Source: Cryptosporangium minutisporangium (GTDB taxonomy: Bacteria; Actinomycetota; Actinomycetes; Mycobacteriales; Cryptosporangiaceae). Taken from it: a stretch of 64,000 nucleotides of DNA. The position numbers and the translations under genes were made by a program. Where the stretch lies: positions 28,492-92,491 of the forward strand of contig NZ_BAAAYN010000040.1 of assembly GCF_039536245.1 (NCBI RefSeq), written 5' to 3'. The stretch's first letter is position 1. Each line of letters opens with the position of its first letter. The notes beneath the pieces are model-generated. The model was not told the origin of the DNA. It made no database searches and saw only the letters and a list, made by a program, of their open reading frames with translations. Positions 30,902 through 39,470 of the stretch are shown here, piece after piece.

Positions 30902-31483
30902 TCAACGGCGCACCCGATAGCGCAGGTGAAGCACCCGGTTGCTCTGAATCACCACGTCAGGATCCTCCAGCAGGTGCTGCGCGTGGACCGACCCGAAGTA
31001 GCGCTTGCCGGACCCGAACACGACGGGTACGACGTCCATGCGCACCTCGTCGACCAGACCCGCGGCAAGCGCCTGGCCACCGACGTCGCCGGCGGCGACC
31101 TCGACGATGCGGTCACCGGCGAGTTGCTGCGCCGTGGCCACGGCCGCCTCGACGCCGTCGACGAAGTGGAACGGTGCCTCGGGGTCCCAGCCCTCGGGCG
31201 CTGGCCGGTGGGTCACGACGACCACGTGGTCGATCCCGCTCGGAGGCTTCCCGTCCCAGCCGTCGGTCAGGTCGAAGACGTGGCGGCCGGCGATCGTCAC
31301 CCCGATCTGGTCCCAGTACGGCCGGGTGTAGTCGTAGGACGTCTGCGACACCTTCACGAAGCCGCTGTCGTCCAACGGGACGTCACCGCTGGACAACCAG
31401 TCGAACAGCGGTCCGGGCTGGTCGTTGTCGTCGGCGATGAAACCGTCCACCGATACCGTGCTGTACAGGACCACCGTGCCCAC
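30902..31483 (-). CDS. dihydrofolate reductase family protein (RibD C-terminal-like)
   Basis: A 193-residue reductase of the RibD-C/DHFR superfamily. Seen: YSTVSVDGFIADDNDQPGPLFDWL at the N-terminus, VTIAGRHVFDLTDGWDG, VEVAAGDVGGQALAAGLVDEVRMDVVPVVFGSGKRYFG. NADPH-dependent reduction of an unknown substrate is expected; true folate reduction is not implied. GTG 31483 has AGGAGA 6 nt upstream. It lies between LysE and an AraC regulator, all on the minus strand, and the AraC product may control it. Confidence 0.88.
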   Translation of the reverse strand: MGTVVLYSTVSVDGFIADDNDQPGPLFDWLSSGDVPLDDSGFVKVSQTSYDYTRPYWDQIGVTIAGRHVFDLTDGWDGKPPSGIDHVVVVTHRPAPEGWDPEAPFHFVDGVEAAVATAQQLAGDRIVEVAAGDVGGQALAAGLVDEVRMDVVPVVFGSGKRYFGSVHAQHLLEDPDVVIQSNRVLHLRYRVRR

Positions 31484-31549
31484 GGGACTCTCCTCTGCTT
31501 CGGGGTGCCCCGAAGTTAGCGTGTCGTGGGCTGTCGCTCTTGTACGAAA

Positions 31550-32404
31550 TCAATCGGCAGGCAACGGCCAGCCGTCGAACGCGTGGCCGGGGTGTTCGCG
31601 CAGGAACCGCCGCCGGGCTTCGACGTACCGGGTCGGCGTGAGCCCGGTGAACGCCCGGAACTCGTGGCCGAAGTGGGCCTGGTCGAAGTAGCCTGCGCCA
31701 CCGGCGAGGTCGGCCCAGTCGATCGGTCCGGCGGGGTCGATCGCGAACACGAGGGCGGCGAAGCGGTGCGTGCGGGCCAGCCGCTTCGGCGGAACGCCGA
31801 TGAGCTCCTTGAACCGCTGCGCCAGATGAGTGCTGCTGACACCGGCTGCCACGCTCAGGTCGCCGATCGTCACCGCTCCGCTGGTCGCCGCGATGACGCT
31901 GCTCAGATGGCGGACCAGCCCCAGGCCGGCGGTTTCGCGCAGCCGTCGCATCAGCTCCTCCTCGAGAAGCGTCAGCATCTCCTGCGGTGCGTCCGCCGTT
32001 GCCAGCTGGTCTCGCAGCTCCGCAACTGCCGCCCGGCCCCACACCTGCTCTATCGTCACCGGCCGGTCACACAGCTCGGCCGCGGGCATCGGCAGGAACG
32101 GCGCCAGCCCCCACGGCTTGACGTGCGCGCCGACGGACCGGGTCGGGACCGGGTAGCTGAACTCCCACGCGCGGGTGGGCATGGTGACCACGCAGCCGTC
32201 GGCGTACTCTGCCGGCTCGATCTGGGCCGTTTCGATGTCGGTGCCGGCGCGGATGCGGAACGGCGCCCCGAGGTTGACGACGAGCAACGCCGACGGCGCC
32301 GGCGGCAGGGTCAGCCGGGCGTACGGCGGCGCGCCCTCCAGGTAATAGAGGTCGTCGATCAGCCCGTCCAACGGCGGTCGCGGCGCTCTGGACACGTACT
32401 CCAC
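31550..32404 (-). CDS. AraC-family transcriptional regulator
   Basis: A 284-residue regulator: N-terminal DUF6597-type sensor (EYVSRAPRPPLDGLIDDLYYLEGAPPYARLTLPPAPSALLVVNLG) and C-terminal double HTH (GAVTIGDLSVAAGVSSTHLAQRFKELIGVPPKRLARTHRF, then AGYFDQAHFGHEFRAFTGLTPTRYVEARR). GTG 32404 is chosen by the family's usual start; GTG 32410 is a near alternative, and neither shows a ribosome site. The gene is followed closely by the RibD-like reductase. Confidence 0.87.
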   Translation of the reverse strand: MEYVSRAPRPPLDGLIDDLYYLEGAPPYARLTLPPAPSALLVVNLGAPFRIRAGTDIETAQIEPAEYADGCVVTMPTRAWEFSYPVPTRSVGAHVKPWGLAPFLPMPAAELCDRPVTIEQVWGRAAVAELRDQLATADAPQEMLTLLEEELMRRLRETAGLGLVRHLSSVIAATSGAVTIGDLSVAAGVSSTHLAQRFKELIGVPPKRLARTHRFAALVFAIDPAGPIDWADLAGGAGYFDQAHFGHEFRAFTGLTPTRYVEARRRFLREHPGHAFDGWPLPAD

Positions 32405-32433
32405 GCCCACAGCATCGCCGATCCCCAGTGGGC

Positions 32434-33666
32434 TCAGTACACCGGGAAGGCCGCTCCCCCGGGATAGAACGGTTCCCGTTCGCCGCGGAACGCCGCCGCG
32501 CAGCGGCTCACCCCGCCGGGCCGCAGCTCCTCGACGCGACCGGCCGCGGCGAGGGTGGCGAGGCTGGTGCCGCCGAGGAACACCGCGCCGAGCTCGGCGG
32601 CGGAGAGCCGCACGTCGGCCGGGGCGCGGGTGGGTTCGCAGGTGACGCCGGTGTGGTCGGCGGCGAGGTGGTAGCGGCCGGTGTTCCACGGGCAGAACCG
32701 GTCGGTGACGTCGAGGACGACGTCGACCGGAACGACGTAGGCGCGGGCCGCCAGCGCGCGTTCGACGTCGACGAGCCGGACGTGGAGCTGGTCGTGGACG
32801 GTGGCGGTGACCGCCCGCGCTTCGAACAGCAGGTGCGGCAGCGGCTCGTCGAGCGCGGCGTTGCCTTCCACCTCCGGGTGCAGGTCCAGGTCGAGCAGGT
32901 AGCGCCAGAGCGCGGCGTGGGCGGCCGGAGCGGCGGCGGCGAGCTCGACGAGCTGGACGGCGGGGTGGCGCAGCCGGTACAGCGCATACCCGTCGGGGGT
33001 GCCGTCCGGGGCGTCGTGGACCACGAGGCGAAGGGCGGTGGCGCCGTCGCGTTCGTGTTCGGGGTCGTCCAGGCGGGTGTGCCAGAACTGCTCCGTGCGG
33101 TCGGTCCAGCCGACGGTGGTGCGGCGGACGGCGTCGTAGATCTGCGCGAGCAGCGGCCGGGCGTCGGCGGGCTGGACCCGCCGGACGGTGCCGGTGATCG
33201 GCGGGACGTCCGGTCCGAACGCGGCGCTGCGGCTGTCGACGGTCAGTCGGAGCCGGGAGCCGGCGATGCCGTAGCCGAAGCGTCCGTAGATCGCGGCTTC
33301 GGCGGCGGCGAGCACGGCGATCGGCTCGGCGCCGGTCTCGTGCAGTGTGGTGAGCTGCCGCCGGGTCAGCGCGGTGAGGATGCCGCGGCGCCGGTGGGTG
33401 GCGGCGACGCCGACCCAGTTGACGGCGGCGATCGGGGTCGGGCGGCCGCCGGGCAGCGTGAGCAGGCGGCGGTAGGAGCCCGTGCCGCCGACCGGCTGGT
33501 CGCCGTCGAACGCCCCGAGCATCCGGGGCAAGTCGGAGCCGACGACCGCGCGGACGGCCTCCACGTCACGGTCGGTGTAGTCCTGGCCCCAGGTGTCGGC
33601 GACCATGCGCAGCCAGTCGGCGAACTCGTCCGGTTGGATCGTCCTCATCGGGTACGCGTCGATCAC
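32434..33666 (-). CDS. Eis-type GNAT N-acetyltransferase
   Basis: A 410-residue enhanced-intracellular-survival type acetyltransferase: N-terminal GNAT domain with VGVAATHRRRGILTALTRRQL (acetyl-CoA loop) and IYGRFGYGIAG, a second GNAT-like domain, and a C-terminal sterol-carrier-like domain ending GGAAFPVY; the C-terminal carboxylate is typical of Eis. Eis enzymes multi-acetylate aminoglycosides and other amines. GTG 33666 has no Shine-Dalgarno but a TACAAA 7 nt upstream, a weak leaderless signal; ATG 33648 is the alternative. Confidence 0.87.
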   Translation of the reverse strand: MIDAYPMRTIQPDEFADWLRMVADTWGQDYTDRDVEAVRAVVGSDLPRMLGAFDGDQPVGGTGSYRRLLTLPGGRPTPIAAVNWVGVAATHRRRGILTALTRRQLTTLHETGAEPIAVLAAAEAAIYGRFGYGIAGSRLRLTVDSRSAAFGPDVPPITGTVRRVQPADARPLLAQIYDAVRRTTVGWTDRTEQFWHTRLDDPEHERDGATALRLVVHDAPDGTPDGYALYRLRHPAVQLVELAAAAPAAHAALWRYLLDLDLHPEVEGNAALDEPLPHLLFEARAVTATVHDQLHVRLVDVERALAARAYVVPVDVVLDVTDRFCPWNTGRYHLAADHTGVTCEPTRAPADVRLSAAELGAVFLGGTSLATLAAAGRVEELRPGGVSRCAAAFRGEREPFYPGGAAFPVY

Positions 33667-33721
33667 CTGACAGTTTGTACCGTCTGCGGCGTCGTGCCCG
33701 CGCACCGGTCCGGACAGAGCA

Positions 33722-33792
33722 CCGGCCCCATCGGACGCTGGGGGGCGTTCGATGGGGCCGGCGGGCAAGGTCGGCAGGGGTTAAGCCGACCT
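33722..33792. terminator. two consecutive hairpins downstream of the Trp-rich secreted protein
   Basis: First hairpin: CCGGCCCCATCG (33722-33733) pairs perfectly with 33750-33761, with an inner GACGC/GCGTT extension. Second: AGGTCGGC (33768-33775) with GCCGACCT (33785-33792) around a 9-nt loop. They lie just past the stop of the minus-strand secreted protein gene and in front of the Eis start, so termination of the former is the likely role. Confidence 0.75.
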
Positions 33793-33807
33793 CGGGCTCT
33801 TCAGCGG

Positions 33808-34185
33808 TCAGTCACACTCGGCGCGGAGCACCCAGACACCGCGGTAGTGCCAGCCGCCGCGCTCCCACGAGCGGTGGAACGGCGAACCCCACTGGCCGCG
33901 CCAGTTGCCCCGGTAGCCGGTGCGGACGAAGTCGCAGTCGTAGTCCTCCCAGTAGCCGCGGTACTCGCCGACTCGGCCGGCCCAGTTGCACTGCCGGTAG
34001 CTGCGGAAGACTCCGACGACCTGGTCCTCGTCGCCGTTCCAGCCCCAGCCGTTCGAGCTGATCCGGCCGTCGTGGTTGGCGGGAGCCGCCGCCTGGGCGG
34101 TCCCCCCGAGACCGACGACCGCACCGCCGGTGACGGCGAGACCCGCCAGCGCCAGAGCGGCTCCGCGTGCTGTCTTAGATGCCAT
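33808..34185 (-). CDS. small Trp/Tyr/Gly-rich secreted protein
   Basis: A 125-residue exported protein: signal peptide (MASKTARGAALALAGLAVTG to AQAAAPA) and a mature part of about 95 residues rich in Trp, Tyr, Gly and Arg (NGWGWNGDED, YRGYWEDYDCDF, GYRGNWRGQWGSPFHRSWERGGWHYRG). Three Cys are present, in CNW, DCD and near the C-terminus. I do not recognise a family. GAGGAGGG lies 6 nt upstream of the ATG, a strong ribosome site, and two hairpins follow, so it is probably a well-expressed single gene. Confidence 0.8.
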   Translation of the reverse strand: MASKTARGAALALAGLAVTGGAVVGLGGTAQAAAPANHDGRISSNGWGWNGDEDQVVGVFRSYRQCNWAGRVGEYRGYWEDYDCDFVRTGYRGNWRGQWGSPFHRSWERGGWHYRGVWVLRAECD

Positions 34186-34271
34186 GTATGTCCCTCCTCA
34201 AGATGTATCGGGCAGGGAGTACGAAAGCACGCTAGATGTGAGTTTTGTGAGAAAACCTCGGGCCAACCGGC

Positions 34272-34416
34272 GGCGTGGCGCGCGCCACGCCCGAGTAATA
34301 CCCGTACGGGGGAGGCTCGATTTCCGACGTTCAGCCAGTCACTTACCGGATCTTCGTCTCCACAGTGGGCAAATCGCCACTCCGTCACTCCTGGTGTCGA
34401 ACCGAACCGGAGTGAC
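34272..34416. promoter_or_regulatory. palindromes in the divergent region upstream of a TetR gene
   Basis: 34272-34291 is a perfect 20-bp palindrome (GGCGTGGCGC and its complement). GTCACTCC (34384-34391) pairs with GGAGTGAC (34409-34416) across 17 nt. Both lie between the secreted protein gene and the TetR gene at 34471; either could be the TetR operator. Nothing else in this 285-bp gap was recognised. Confidence 0.4.
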
Positions 34417-34470
34417 CGGACGTACCAGTGAGAAAGGGATGGGCTGGGACCGGACGGAGGCGCGGAGCAG

Positions 34471-35085
34471 ATGCCGAAACGGGTGGACCACCAGCAACGG
34501 CGGCGGGAGATCGCGGATGCGCTGCTCCGTGTCGTCGGCGTCCAGGGCCTGCACGGCATGAGCCTGCGGGAGGTGGCCGCCGAGGCCGGCGTCTCGCTAC
34601 GCCTGGTCCAGTACTACTTCCCCAGCAAGGAGCAGCTGCTGCTGTTCACCGCCGCTTATCTCACGCGCCGGCTGTCCGAACAGGTCACCAGCCGGGTGGC
34701 GGCCGCCGGCCCGGCGCCGCCACCGCGCACGGTCATCGAGGCGACGCTGGCCGCGCTGCTCCCCACCGATCCGGACACCCGCCGGTTCCACCTCGCCCAC
34801 GCGGCGTTCGCCGTGCTGGCGATGACCGACTCCACGATCGCCGCGCAGGCCGTCCTCGCCGGCCCGGACGCCCGGGAAGAGATCCTGGTCGAGGCGTTGC
34901 GGACCGTGCTGCGGCCACCGGCGGACCCGCGCGCGGAGGCCGCCGGCCTGCTGGCGCTGTCCGCCGGGCTGGCCACCAGCGTGCTCGGTGGTGCGCGCAG
35001 CGTCGACGAGGCGCTCGGCGAGTTGCCGCACCACCTCGACCGGCTGCTGCCGGCCCGTGCGCCGGTGCAGGTCGCCGGCTGGTGA
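34471..35085 (+). CDS. TetR-family transcriptional regulator
   Basis: A 204-residue TetR repressor: HTH RREIADALLRVVGVQGLHGMSLREVAAEAGVSLRLVQYYFPSKEQLLLF, then a helical ligand domain. GGAGGCGCGGAGCAG precedes the ATG. Ligand and targets are unknown; its own upstream palindromes and the divergent secreted protein gene are the first candidates. Confidence 0.9.
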   Translation: MPKRVDHQQRRREIADALLRVVGVQGLHGMSLREVAAEAGVSLRLVQYYFPSKEQLLLFTAAYLTRRLSEQVTSRVAAAGPAPPPRTVIEATLAALLPTDPDTRRFHLAHAAFAVLAMTDSTIAAQAVLAGPDAREEILVEALRTVLRPPADPRAEAAGLLALSAGLATSVLGGARSVDEALGELPHHLDRLLPARAPVQVAGW

Positions 35086-35104
35086 GCGCGCGCGTGCCGT
35101 GCGG

Positions 35105-35941
35105 TCAGCCGCGCAGCTGCGCGGCGAGCGTGTCCAGCCGGTCGCGGGCGGCCCGGTAAGCCTGCTCCGCGGCCACGTCGGACGTCGTCGGCCCGGCCAC
35201 CGTCAGCACGGCCCGCGCGCCGCCGGGGCCCGGTGCGAGCTCCCAGCCGACCGTCGCGTTCGGATCGTCACCCCATCCGTACCGCAGCGACGCCGGCTCG
35301 TCGGTCTCCGCATCGCGCGCCGGAGGCAACCCGTCGAGCAGCGCGCCCTCGCGGACGGCCCGGTCCGGCCCGGACAGCTGCGTCCACACGTCGGCCGGCG
35401 GCTTGGTCAGCTGGCGGACGAACCGCACCTGCCACCCGGTGCCGGTGGACTCGGTGACGCCCTCCCGCAGCCCGAACGCCTCCACGTAGCGGTCGTGGGT
35501 CGCCGCGACCCAGCCCTTGGACGGCTCGTCGGTGGGCTCCCCGGCCAGGCTCGCCGCCAGGACGTCCAGGCAGGCCACCCATCCGGTCGCGAAGCTCGCC
35601 GCGCCCGGGCCGTCGTCGAACGTGTGGGTGAGCGTGAGCAGGCAGCCGTCGCCGATCGGCGTGAGCTCCCAGCGCAGCACGTCCTCCTCCCAGCGGAACT
35701 CGAAGAGCCGTTCGGGTTCGAACGCGACGACCGTGCCGTCCGACGGCGGTGCCTCCTCCTCCCGGAAGGTGAACGTGAGCTTGCCGCCGGGCTGCAGGTC
35801 ACCCGTCAGGTCGGCCGGGAACCAGCGGCTGAGCTCGGCCGGGGTGACCAGCGCGCGCCAGACCCGGGCGGGCGGATGGGCCAGCCGGCGCTCGATCCGG
35901 AGCACGTACCGACCGGCATCCTGTGTGAGCGTGCCTTCCAC
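35105..35941 (-). CDS. two-domain SRPBCC (AHSA1-like) protein
   Basis: A 278-residue protein with two START/AHSA1-like domains. First: YVLRIERRLAHPPARVWRALVTPAELSRWFPADLTGDLQPGGKLTFTF, RWEEDVLRWELTPIGDGCLLTLTHTFDD, GWVACLDVLAASL. Second, more divergent: WQVRFVRQLTKPPADVWTQLSGPD, NATVGWELAPGPGGARAVLTVAGP. Such folds bind hydrophobic ligands. GTG 35941 is chosen because GAGGAG lies 6 nt upstream. Convergent with the TetR gene 19 bp away. Confidence 0.85.
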   Translation of the reverse strand: MEGTLTQDAGRYVLRIERRLAHPPARVWRALVTPAELSRWFPADLTGDLQPGGKLTFTFREEEAPPSDGTVVAFEPERLFEFRWEEDVLRWELTPIGDGCLLTLTHTFDDGPGAASFATGWVACLDVLAASLAGEPTDEPSKGWVAATHDRYVEAFGLREGVTESTGTGWQVRFVRQLTKPPADVWTQLSGPDRAVREGALLDGLPPARDAETDEPASLRYGWGDDPNATVGWELAPGPGGARAVLTVAGPTTSDVAAEQAYRAARDRLDTLAAQLRG

Positions 35942-36072
35942 CGTGGGCTCCTCACTTCTCGGGGTTATCGGCCCCGAACATAACACTGTGGCTATATGCC
36001 GTGGCAAGTATGTACGACCGCTGGGTGAGAACTCGGTTCCACTCTGCGGACGTCTGGGCGGAGGATCGTGGC

Positions 36073-36669
36073 ATGGGAAAGCAGTACGAACGGATCGACG
36101 ACCGGCTGCGCAGCTTCATCGCGGAGCAGCCGGTGTTCTTCGTCGCGACCGCGCCGCTCGCCGGCGACGGCCACGTCAACCTCTCGCCCAAGGGCCGCTC
36201 CGGCTCGCTCGCCGTCCTCGACGAGTACACCGTCGCCTACCTCGACTTCGGCGGCAGCCACGCCGAGACCATCGCCCACCTGCGGGAGAACGGACGCATC
36301 ACGCTGATGTGGTGCGCGTTCACCGGGCCGCCGACCGTGCTGCGCGTCCACGGCACCGGCGAACCGGTTTTCCGCGACGACCCCCGCTTCCCGGCGCTGG
36401 TGGCCACGATGCCCGACGCCGACGCCCCCGAGGTGCGGGCGGTCATCCTGGTCACCGCCGACCGGATCAGCGACAGCTGCGGCTTCGCGGTCCCGCTGAT
36501 GGACTACCGCGAGGACCGGTCACTGCACGCGGAGTTCTTCGGACGCAAGGGCGAGGAGGGCTTCGCCGCGTACTGCGCGAGCAAGGAGCACAACCGGGCG
36601 AGCATCGACGGGCTGCCCGCCGTGCCGCTCCCCCTCCCACCCCGCCCCGCCGCACCCTCACCCACCTGA
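36073..36669 (+). CDS. pyridoxamine 5'-phosphate oxidase (PPOX) family protein
   Basis: A 198-residue split-barrel flavin-binding protein: FIAEQPVFFVATAPLAGDGHVNLSPKGRSGSLAVLDEYTVAYLDFGGSHAETIAHLRENGRITLMWCAF and LRVHGTGEPVF are family blocks. It lacks clear signs of genuine PNP oxidase and is better called a general PPOX-fold oxidoreductase. ATG 36073 has GGAGG about 9 nt upstream. The last residues are Pro-rich. The palindromic repeat copy 2 follows about 30 bp after the stop. Confidence 0.85.
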   Translation: MGKQYERIDDRLRSFIAEQPVFFVATAPLAGDGHVNLSPKGRSGSLAVLDEYTVAYLDFGGSHAETIAHLRENGRITLMWCAFTGPPTVLRVHGTGEPVFRDDPRFPALVATMPDADAPEVRAVILVTADRISDSCGFAVPLMDYREDRSLHAEFFGRKGEEGFAAYCASKEHNRASIDGLPAVPLPLPPRPAAPSPT

Positions 36670-36698
36670 CTCCCTCGCGCCGCCGCCTGCGGGCGGGC

Positions 36699-36760
36699 CG
36701 TGGCGGCTCTTCGGGAAGGCCACCTCTGCGGGCGGGGTGAGAGGTGGTCTTCCCGAAAAC
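36699..36760 (+). repeat. palindromic intergenic repeat, copy 2
   Basis: Arms starting TTCGGGAAGGCCACCTC at 36710 and ending CTTCCCGAA at 36758 form a stem of about 17 bp with a G-T pair. With the flanking CGTGGCGGCT it repeats 23075-23140 in the opposite orientation at roughly 90% identity over 60 bp. It lies between convergent PPOX and MFS genes, as copy 1 does between its own convergent pair. Confidence 0.85.
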
Positions 36761-36782
36761 GACGTGGCGGCGGTGGCGCGCG

Positions 36783-37955
36783 TCAGACGGGGGCGGGGAG
36801 CGCCTCGGCGCGGCGGCGGCGCGCCCCGGCGGCGGCCAGGTGGATGCCGGCCGCGGGCAGCACGGCGAGCACGCACCCGACCCACAGCGGCGCTCCGCCG
36901 TACCGGTCGAGCACCACACCCCCGGCCACCGGCGCGAGCGCGAACCCGAGCCCGCCGGCCAGCCCGTACATGCCTTGGTAGCGGCCCCGGGCAGCGGCCG
37001 GCGACAGACCGGCCAGCAGCGTCGCGGTGGCCGGGACCATCGCGATCTCCGCGAGCGTCCACACCACGACCGTGCCGGCGTAGCCCAGCGTGGTGTCGGC
37101 GAACGCGGTCAGCCCGAATCCGAGACCCGCGGTCGTGGCCGTCACCGCGAGCAGCCGGGACGGGTCCCGGCCGGTCAGCAGCCGCGGCGCGAACAGCTGC
37201 CCGGCGGCGATCAGCGCCGTGTTCACGGCGATGACCAGTCCGAACGAGCGGGCCGGCAGCCCGTCGTCGGCCATCGAGAGCGGCAGCGCGGTCAGGTGCT
37301 GACCGAAGATCAGCGTGATGAGGAACCCGGTCGCGCACAGGCTGAGGAACACCGGGTCGCGGGCGGGTGTCTCGCCCCGGCCGGTGGGTGCGGGCGCGGC
37401 GGGCCGGGTCTCCGGCACGGTGAGCGCCACCAGCGCGGCCCCGGCGAGGCTGGTGGCCGCGTCGACCGCGAACACCAGCCGCAGGTCGACGCCGAGCAGC
37501 AGGCCACCGCCGAGCGCGGCCGCGCCGTTGGCCAGGTTCTGCGCCCAGTACAGCAGGCTGAACGCGCGCAGCCGCCCGGACGCGGGCACGACGTCGACGG
37601 CGACCGCGGCGAGCGCCGGCTCGTGCAGCCCGCGGGTGGCCCCGACCGCGAACGCCGCCGCGACGATCAGCGCCACCGGCCGGGACGCACCGAGCGCGGC
37701 CAGCGCCGCGGCGTTGCCCAGCAGCCCGGTGAGCAGCGTCGGACGGCGTCCCCAGCGGTCGGCGAGGTGCCCGCCGAGCAGCGCACCGGCCATCGACCCG
37801 AAGCCCGTCGCGCTCATCACCAGGCCGACCGCGGCGGGGCTGAGGTTCCGCTCGGTCGCCAGGTAGAACGCGAGCAGGAACACCACGACCGAACCGGCCC
37901 GGTTGATCACCTGGACGGTCCAGACACTCCAGTACGGCCGCGGCAGCGGTGGCAT
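36783..37955 (-). CDS. major facilitator superfamily transporter
   Basis: A 390-residue MFS protein with about 12 hydrophobic helices. The conserved loop 2-3 motif appears as GGHLADRWGRRPTLL, with further MFS marks in NLANGAAALGGGLLL and GRYQGMYGLAGGLGFALAPVAGG. This pattern is typical of drug/H+ antiporters of the DHA1 type, but substrate is unknown. ATG 37955 gives a normal N-terminus (MPPLPRPYWSVWTVQVINRAGS). Convergent with the PPOX gene over palindromic repeat copy 2. Confidence 0.88.
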   Translation of the reverse strand: MPPLPRPYWSVWTVQVINRAGSVVVFLLAFYLATERNLSPAAVGLVMSATGFGSMAGALLGGHLADRWGRRPTLLTGLLGNAAALAALGASRPVALIVAAAFAVGATRGLHEPALAAVAVDVVPASGRLRAFSLLYWAQNLANGAAALGGGLLLGVDLRLVFAVDAATSLAGAALVALTVPETRPAAPAPTGRGETPARDPVFLSLCATGFLITLIFGQHLTALPLSMADDGLPARSFGLVIAVNTALIAAGQLFAPRLLTGRDPSRLLAVTATTAGLGFGLTAFADTTLGYAGTVVVWTLAEIAMVPATATLLAGLSPAAARGRYQGMYGLAGGLGFALAPVAGGVVLDRYGGAPLWVGCVLAVLPAAGIHLAAAGARRRRAEALPAPV

Positions 37956-38061
37956 GCCCGGGAGAATCCCACCGGTTAATTCGCGTGCGGTCCGAATTTG
38001 CACCCGGTAGCGTGCTGTCGCGCAGGAAGTTCGGACCTGGACGGGATCGGAGGTGTGGGGT

Positions 38062-38133
38062 ATGGCCGCCGCTGTGGTTGACGCTGCCCTGCGCAGCGTC
38101 CGGCCGTCCCTCGTCCTTCCGGCTGCCGACTGA
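38062..38133 (+). CDS. possible 23-residue leader/small protein upstream of rsgA
   Basis: ATG 38062 with GGAGG 8 nt upstream opens a frame of 23 codons (begins MAAAVVDAALRSVRP, ends PAAD) and stops 56 nt before the rsgA start. The good ribosome site is the main support. It could be a regulatory upstream frame or a chance frame; amphipathic Ala/Val-rich composition gives no function. Confidence 0.35.
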   Translation: MAAAVVDAALRSVRPSLVLPAAD

Positions 38134-38189
38134 CGATCCCGCGTCCCCGCGGGCACCTCGGCGCCACTGTCCCGTAAAGGGTTCCTGCG

Positions 38190-39236
38190 TTGTCTTCTTC
38201 TCTTGAGTTTTTCGGTTGGGATTCCACCTGGGCGGACGCGTTCGCGCCGCACGCCGCTGGTGGGCTGACTCCGGGCCGGGTCGTCCGCGTCGACCGCGGC
38301 CAGTGTGATGTGGTGACCGCGGCCTCACCGGTGGGTGCCGTGGTGCGCGCGGAGTTCACCCGGATGGACGTGTGTACCGGCGACTGGGTCGCGCTCTCCG
38401 GCCAGTACGTGCACGCGGTACTGCCGCGCCGGACCGCGCTGGTCCGCGCCGCCGCGTCCGGGCTCTCCCACGGTCAGGTGCTCGCCGCCAACGTCGACGT
38501 GGTCGCGATCGTGGTGCCGTGCACGGTCGACGTCGACCTCGGCCGCGCCGAACGTCTGCTCGCGCTGGCCTGGGAGAGCGGCGCCCGGCCCGTCGTGGTG
38601 CTCACCAAGGCCGACGCCTGCCCGGACGTCGCCCGGGTGCACGAGCAGGTCGCCGGTGTCGCGGTCGGGGCCGACGTCGTCGCGGTGAGCGCCGTGCGCG
38701 GTGACGGGCTCGACGCGCTGGACGGGGAGCTGACCGGCACCGTCGTCCTGGTCGGACAATCCGGGGTCGGCAAGTCCACCCTGGCCACGGCGCTGACCGG
38801 GGTCGACTTGGCGGTCCAGGACGTCCGTCACGTCGACGGCAAGGGCCGGCACACCACGGTCCGCCGCGAGCTGATCCCGCTGCGCGGTGGGCGGGGCGTG
38901 CTGATCGACACCCCCGGCCTGCGCGGCGTCGGCCTGTTCGACGCCGAGGAAGGGCTGAGCCGGGCGTTCGCCGACATCGACGCGCTCGCCGCGGACTGCC
39001 GGTTCAGCGACTGCGCGCACGGCAGCGAGCCGGGCTGCGCGGTCCGGGCCGCGATCGACGCCGGAACGCTGCCGGCCCGGCGCCTGGACAGTTACCAGAA
39101 GCTCGTCCGGGAGAACGAGTGGGCGGCGGCCCGCACCGACGCGCGGCTGCGGGCCGAGCGCCGAGCCCGGGAGCGCACGTTCCACCGCCAGATGCGGGGC
39201 CATTTCAACCGCCCGGGCCGTGGACGGACGCGTTGA
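38190..39236 (+). CDS. rsgA: ribosome small-subunit-dependent GTPase A
   Basis: Circularly permuted GTPase assisting late 30S maturation. The 348-residue protein has an N-terminal OB-like part, G4 TKAD, then G1 GQSGVGKST, G2/G3 region HTTVRREL and DTPGLRG, in the permuted order typical of RsgA, and a C-terminal zinc knuckle (DCRFSDCAHGSEPGCAV). A basic tail (RRARERTFHRQMRGHFNR) follows. TTG 38190 is used with AAAGGG about 8 nt upstream; no ATG near would retain the N-terminus. Confidence 0.93.
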   Translation: MSSSLEFFGWDSTWADAFAPHAAGGLTPGRVVRVDRGQCDVVTAASPVGAVVRAEFTRMDVCTGDWVALSGQYVHAVLPRRTALVRAAASGLSHGQVLAANVDVVAIVVPCTVDVDLGRAERLLALAWESGARPVVVLTKADACPDVARVHEQVAGVAVGADVVAVSAVRGDGLDALDGELTGTVVLVGQSGVGKSTLATALTGVDLAVQDVRHVDGKGRHTTVRRELIPLRGGRGVLIDTPGLRGVGLFDAEEGLSRAFADIDALAADCRFSDCAHGSEPGCAVRAAIDAGTLPARRLDSYQKLVRENEWAAARTDARLRAERRARERTFHRQMRGHFNRPGRGRTR

Positions 39237-39400
39237 CGTGCTCTGGTTCGCGATCCGCCGGGCGGTGGCCGCGGCCGGCAACGATGCCGCCGGCCATGGA
39301 GCCGCCGACCGCCGAACCGCACACCGCGGGCCCACCCGGCGGAGCGCGGGCGACTTTTTGTCGGTGGCCGGCGGTAGCGTCCGCATGCTTCCGCGAAGCG

Positions 39401-39439
39401 GGTGCGGTGGTGCCTTCGAGGAGGAGGCACCACCGCACC
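39401..39439. terminator. 14-bp perfect-stem hairpin downstream of rsgA
   Basis: GGTGCGGTGGTGCC (39401-39414) and its exact complement at 39426-39439 flank an 11-nt loop. It lies 165 nt after the rsgA stop and 32 nt before the ABC transporter promoter, so it may isolate the two. The remainder of the 310-bp gap (39237-39546) holds the MerR-type promoter and no convincing gene. Confidence 0.65.
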
Positions 39440-39470
39440 GACCTCCCGAAGGTTGACCTGCTGCGCTCCC

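Noticed and set aside
38140..38189. Cobalamin riboswitch before rsgA, from GCCACTGTCCCG
   Set aside because: Only a short box-like string is present; the rest of the aptamer is not.
39220..39456. 78-codon frame after rsgA
   Set aside because: Covers the terminator hairpin and has no ribosome site or recognisable sequence.
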